Of a stretch of 22,530 bases of DNA, positions 20,204 through 22,530 are shown in pieces; positions within the stretch are counted from its first letter, which is position 1, and each line of letters opens with the position of its first letter. The notes beneath the pieces were generated by a model that was not told the origin of the DNA, searched no databases, and saw nothing but the letters and a program-made list of their open reading frames with translations. A program made the position numbers and the translations under genes. This stretch comes from Plakobranchus ocellatus (lineage: Eukaryota; Mollusca; Gastropoda; Plakobranchidae): the NCBI GenBank assembly GCA_019648995.1, contig BLXT01005456.1, positions 1,197,045-1,219,574 of the forward strand, written 5' to 3'.

Positions 20204-20635
20204 ATGCTGAAATATAATTATGAAATGAAGATTTACCAACAGTTTGTCAAAGAAAGAAAATTTAGAAACTTATGGTCTTTCCTCCATTTGTTTCAAAATA
20301 GATGCTCAGATATAAATCATGTTATGAGACGAAACCTAATGATTCGAGTGTTGCTTGAAACACTTTTGAGAAAAAAATGCAGATTATTTTTTTTTCCTTC
20401 TTTCAAATCTAGAAGAAAAAAAAAACCCACAGAAATGTTCGAGATGAAAGGGAGAAACTACAGTTATTTATTGAAATTTAGCAAACACACGAGAAAAGCA
20501 GAGGAGCTAGAGATCTGGGGTTGTACAAATAGTTATAGGCAGCATGCTGTACTCATCCTCAGACCTGACATTAAAAAAATTTATAAAAAGGTTCAGACCT
20601 TCCAAAGCATTTCAAAACTCGGGCATGGTTTATAG
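20204..20635 (+). CDS. Unassigned 143-codon open reading frame
   Basis: The longest ATG-started open frame in the window, 143 codons. The product would be strongly basic (KERKFRNLW, RRKKKPTEMF, KKIYKKVQ), with no recognised motif, signal peptide or repeated domain. Part of the Phe and Lys content comes from a T10 and an A10 run inside it. It lies on the opposite strand to the direction implied by local base skew. With this AT content, one frame of this length in 22 kb is only mildly unexpected, so it may be chance. Confidence 0.15.
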   Translation: MLKYNYEMKIYQQFVKERKFRNLWSFLHLFQNRCSDINHVMRRNLMIRVLLETLLRKKCRLFFFPSFKSRRKKKPTEMFEMKGRNYSYLLKFSKHTRKAEELEIWGCTNSYRQHAVLILRPDIKKIYKKVQTFQSISKLGHGL

Positions 20636-21168
20636 TGAGCTTATTTGAGTGGGTTTAATAGCTTTGCAAGGAAAATCGGAGAAACGGGACTGGAGTTAGA
20701 TCCTGGTGAGCTGATGTAAATTGCTAGCCTGTTCGCCCTTACAAATAAATTTTAGTTTCTGCGTATGCGAGTTATGTTACAATGTTCCATTTAAAAAATA
20801 TCTCTAACATGACACAGGATCAACATATATCTAGTAATTAGTCAGATTGAGGAAAAGGTCCCATTTCAAACACTTTCCACCGATGAGGTAGTCAAAATTG
20901 CATTTTGCAAACTTCTACATGGCAAAACCCGATAGCGATGTATTTATTCTTTGCAAAAATATATTAATGCATTAACGTTTTGGGGAAAAAAAGCAGTGAA
21001 AAGAGACAAAACACTACTCCAAAACATTTCTTTATATTTTTCCCAAAAGTTTAAATTGTTGCATCCACTTATTAGGACCCAAAGACAAATATATTGCCAG
21101 TTATCATCATCGAAACACAAAATATCTAAGGACTAATTTTAGGAAAGTATAAATCTTCAGCTGGTAGT
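20636..21168. other. AT-rich non-coding sequence, possible 3' UTR
   Basis: No coding signal. If the exons at 21169-22078 are real, this is their 3' UTR and downstream region on the minus strand. Confidence 0.35.
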
Positions 21169-22078
21169 TTAATTAACTGAACTTTCTGTACCATAAAGTT
21201 GTAATATAAAACTCATTTTCTCTTGAAGTTTAAAAGAAAAATTAGTATGTTTATAGATTCAGGAAGCAAATCTTCCAAAAAGGAAGGTCCCTACGATTCC
21301 AATCTACATTAAATTATTCAAGTCTTTACAATCAATTCAATCTCAAGGAATTAAAAAATGTTTACAGATGCAAATTGGCAAGCTTAAATTCAATGCTGAA
21401 TAATATATTTTCTGCGAGTTATTTACTTTCCTGCGAATTGACTGAAGTTGTTTTTTTTTTTATTTTATTTATTTTTTTTTTTTTCAAATTAATGCTGAGA
21501 GCACCCCCCCCCCCTCCCTTCTCTTTATCTCATACCAAAAAAAAGCTTCACTAACTCACCATTGCCTTTACTTAGCAAACTAACCATACCGACTAACCTA
21601 AGGTTTAATGTCAGTTTGAAATCAAAATGTTTAAATCAAACATCAAACACTCTGCAATACCTTTAGGGCTGATATCAATAATAGTCAGCTGTATTAGTTG
21701 AGCCCAGAAAAGTAAGAAAAACAAAAAAAAATTTGCCCCCTACATAGATTTTTAAGATTATAAGTCTCCTAGTACACAAGCTTATATTTACATTTAAGCA
21801 AGATACCATCTCAACTTATTTTTATGCAGGCATAGAAATGGAATTAAATAAATAGGAAATATGAATAGGTACTTGCCTCAAGGATGTAAGTCCCTTGTGA
21901 ACGCTCAATATGGTATCAAGTTGTTTAAAGATTTTTTTCCAACTAAGCGAAATCTTTTATATCAGAATACAATAGTGTAGTAGCAAAGGGCGAAAATTGT
22001 AGGTGCAAGAGTGATCGAAATAGTATTCCCAGCTTTTCGCTTGAACAAAACACTGATACTGGGCCTTATATCCTTACC
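21169..22078 (-). CDS. Possible 3' end of an unrecognised gene, four short exons
   Basis: Four minus-strand segments join in frame. Segment 1 ends at 22078 with a very strong donor (GAG/GTAAGG) and reads KEIFSWVE; its 5' boundary is unclear (22097 or further). Segment 2 (21953-21877, 77 nt) reads ISLSWKKIFKQLDTIL then SVHKGLTSL, and ends at a GC donor (GAG/GCAAGT). Segment 3 (21597-21560, 38 nt) has acceptor AACCTTAG and strong donor ATG/GTGAGT, and reads LVGMVSLLSKGN. Segment 4 (21221-21169) has acceptor TTTTTCTTTTAAACTTCAAG and reads KMSFILQLYGTESSVN then TAA. Phases at the junctions are 0, 2 and 1, all consistent. The exons are short, one acceptor (21954) is weak and no family is recognised, so a chance chain is possible. 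Confidence 0.3.
21451..21514. repeat. T-rich tract and C11 run
   Basis: T homopolymers with scattered A (21451-21484), then a run of eleven C (21504-21514). It lies inside a predicted minus-strand intron. Confidence 0.7.
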
Positions 22079-22171
22079 TCTACCCAAGAAAATATCTCTT
22101 TACAATAGTGTAAGACAAAAGAAAGTGTAATATTGATCGAAAATGGGCTTTTTGCGTATTACAAAAAAAGT

Positions 22172-22282
22172 GCTCTTTTTACCCCCTCCCCTACTCTCTC
22201 TTTTCTTGGCTCTTTTTACCCCCTCCCCTACTCTCTCTTTTCTTGGCTCTTTTTACCCCCTCTCCTACTCTCTCTTTTCTTC
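22172..22282 (+). repeat. Three tandem copies of a 37-bp pyrimidine-rich unit
   Basis: Copies at 22172-22208 and 22209-22245 are identical. The third, from 22246, has a C-to-T change in the C-tract and diverges at its end near 22280. The unit is GCTCTTTTTA, then a C-rich block, then TACTCTCTC and TTTTCTTG. The open frame crossing it at 22133-22333 is an artefact: 37 is not a multiple of three, so the three copies are read in different frames. Confidence 0.95.
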
Positions 22283-22479
22283 TCTCGTCACAATTGTTTA
22301 AGGAATGTATCTTTCTCTTTTCCTATCAAATAAGCCCACATAGATATGAATGGATAAATTAAATAGATGCAAATGACAGGAGAAAAAAAAATCTATTTTC
22401 CAGTTTCCAAGCAGCATTTTCTGGAACATAAATAATTTACTGGGGCAGTTGACTAGATTGTACTTAGGATATTAAGAAA

Positions 22480-22530
22480 AGATGGGGGAGGGATGGAGGG
22501 AAGGAAAAGGAGAGAGAGAGAGAGAGAGAG
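22480..22530. repeat. Purine-rich tract ending in (GA)n microsatellite
   Basis: A G/A-only-like stretch from about 22480 leads into at least ten AG units at 22511-22530, which run off the window end. Confidence 0.9.

Noticed and set aside
22133-22333. 66-codon plus-strand frame
   Set aside because: It is read through a 37-bp tandem repeat whose copies fall in different frames.

Overview
The window looks like metazoan nuclear DNA. It is AT-rich, its genes are split by GT-AG introns, it has no bacterial-style operons or ribosome binding sites, and it is full of A/T runs, microsatellites, minisatellites and decayed transposon pieces. A mollusc, perhaps a gastropod, is my best guess. That rests on the retroelement and hAT family types and on a TAGATCTA-rich tract of a kind I remember from snail genomes; I could not check it. 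Only one intact gene can be named with confidence: a methionine-R-sulfoxide reductase B (msrB) on the minus strand, 9.4-11.5 kb, with a likely 5' exon near 13.1 kb.

Layout from left to right. (1) 250-1000: minus-strand remnant of a LINE with an APE-type endonuclease, broken by a stop and frameshifts. (2) 1.37-2.67 kb: three phase-compatible minus-strand exons that look like the 3' end of an unrecognised gene. (3) 4.13-5.22 kb: two phase-compatible minus-strand exons ending a second unrecognised gene. (4) 5.3-9.4 kb: gene-poor, A-rich sequence with microsatellites and one GC-richer patch. (5) 9.4-13.2 kb: msrB. (6) 13.5-15.7 kb: a plus-strand hAT-transposase-like gene in six blocks, five with intron-like boundaries, carrying at least three stops in conserved parts, so a pseudogene or decayed element. 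(7) 16.2-16.85 kb: a cluster of TCTAGATC-like palindromes. (8) 17.1-18.2 kb: a degenerate pyrimidine-rich minisatellite with higher-order structure; weaker, similar sequence lies at 18.9-19.4 kb. (9) 19.5-21.1 kb: A-rich sequence with one unassigned 143-codon ORF. (10) 21.17-22.08 kb: four short phase-compatible minus-strand segments that may be the 3' end of a third unrecognised gene, including a possible GC-AG intron. (11) 22.17-22.53 kb: a 37-bp triplicated repeat and a (GA)n run at the window edge.

Base skew follows the gene directions. The plus strand is A-rich across the minus-strand genes (about 1.2-12.2 kb and 19.5-22.1 kb) and T-rich across the plus-strand hAT region and beyond (about 13.3-19.4 kb). 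msrB and the hAT-like gene are therefore divergent, with a possible shared promoter zone near 13.2-13.5 kb. No tRNA, rRNA or CRISPR array was seen. Splice sites, exon ends and 3' ends were all called by eye.
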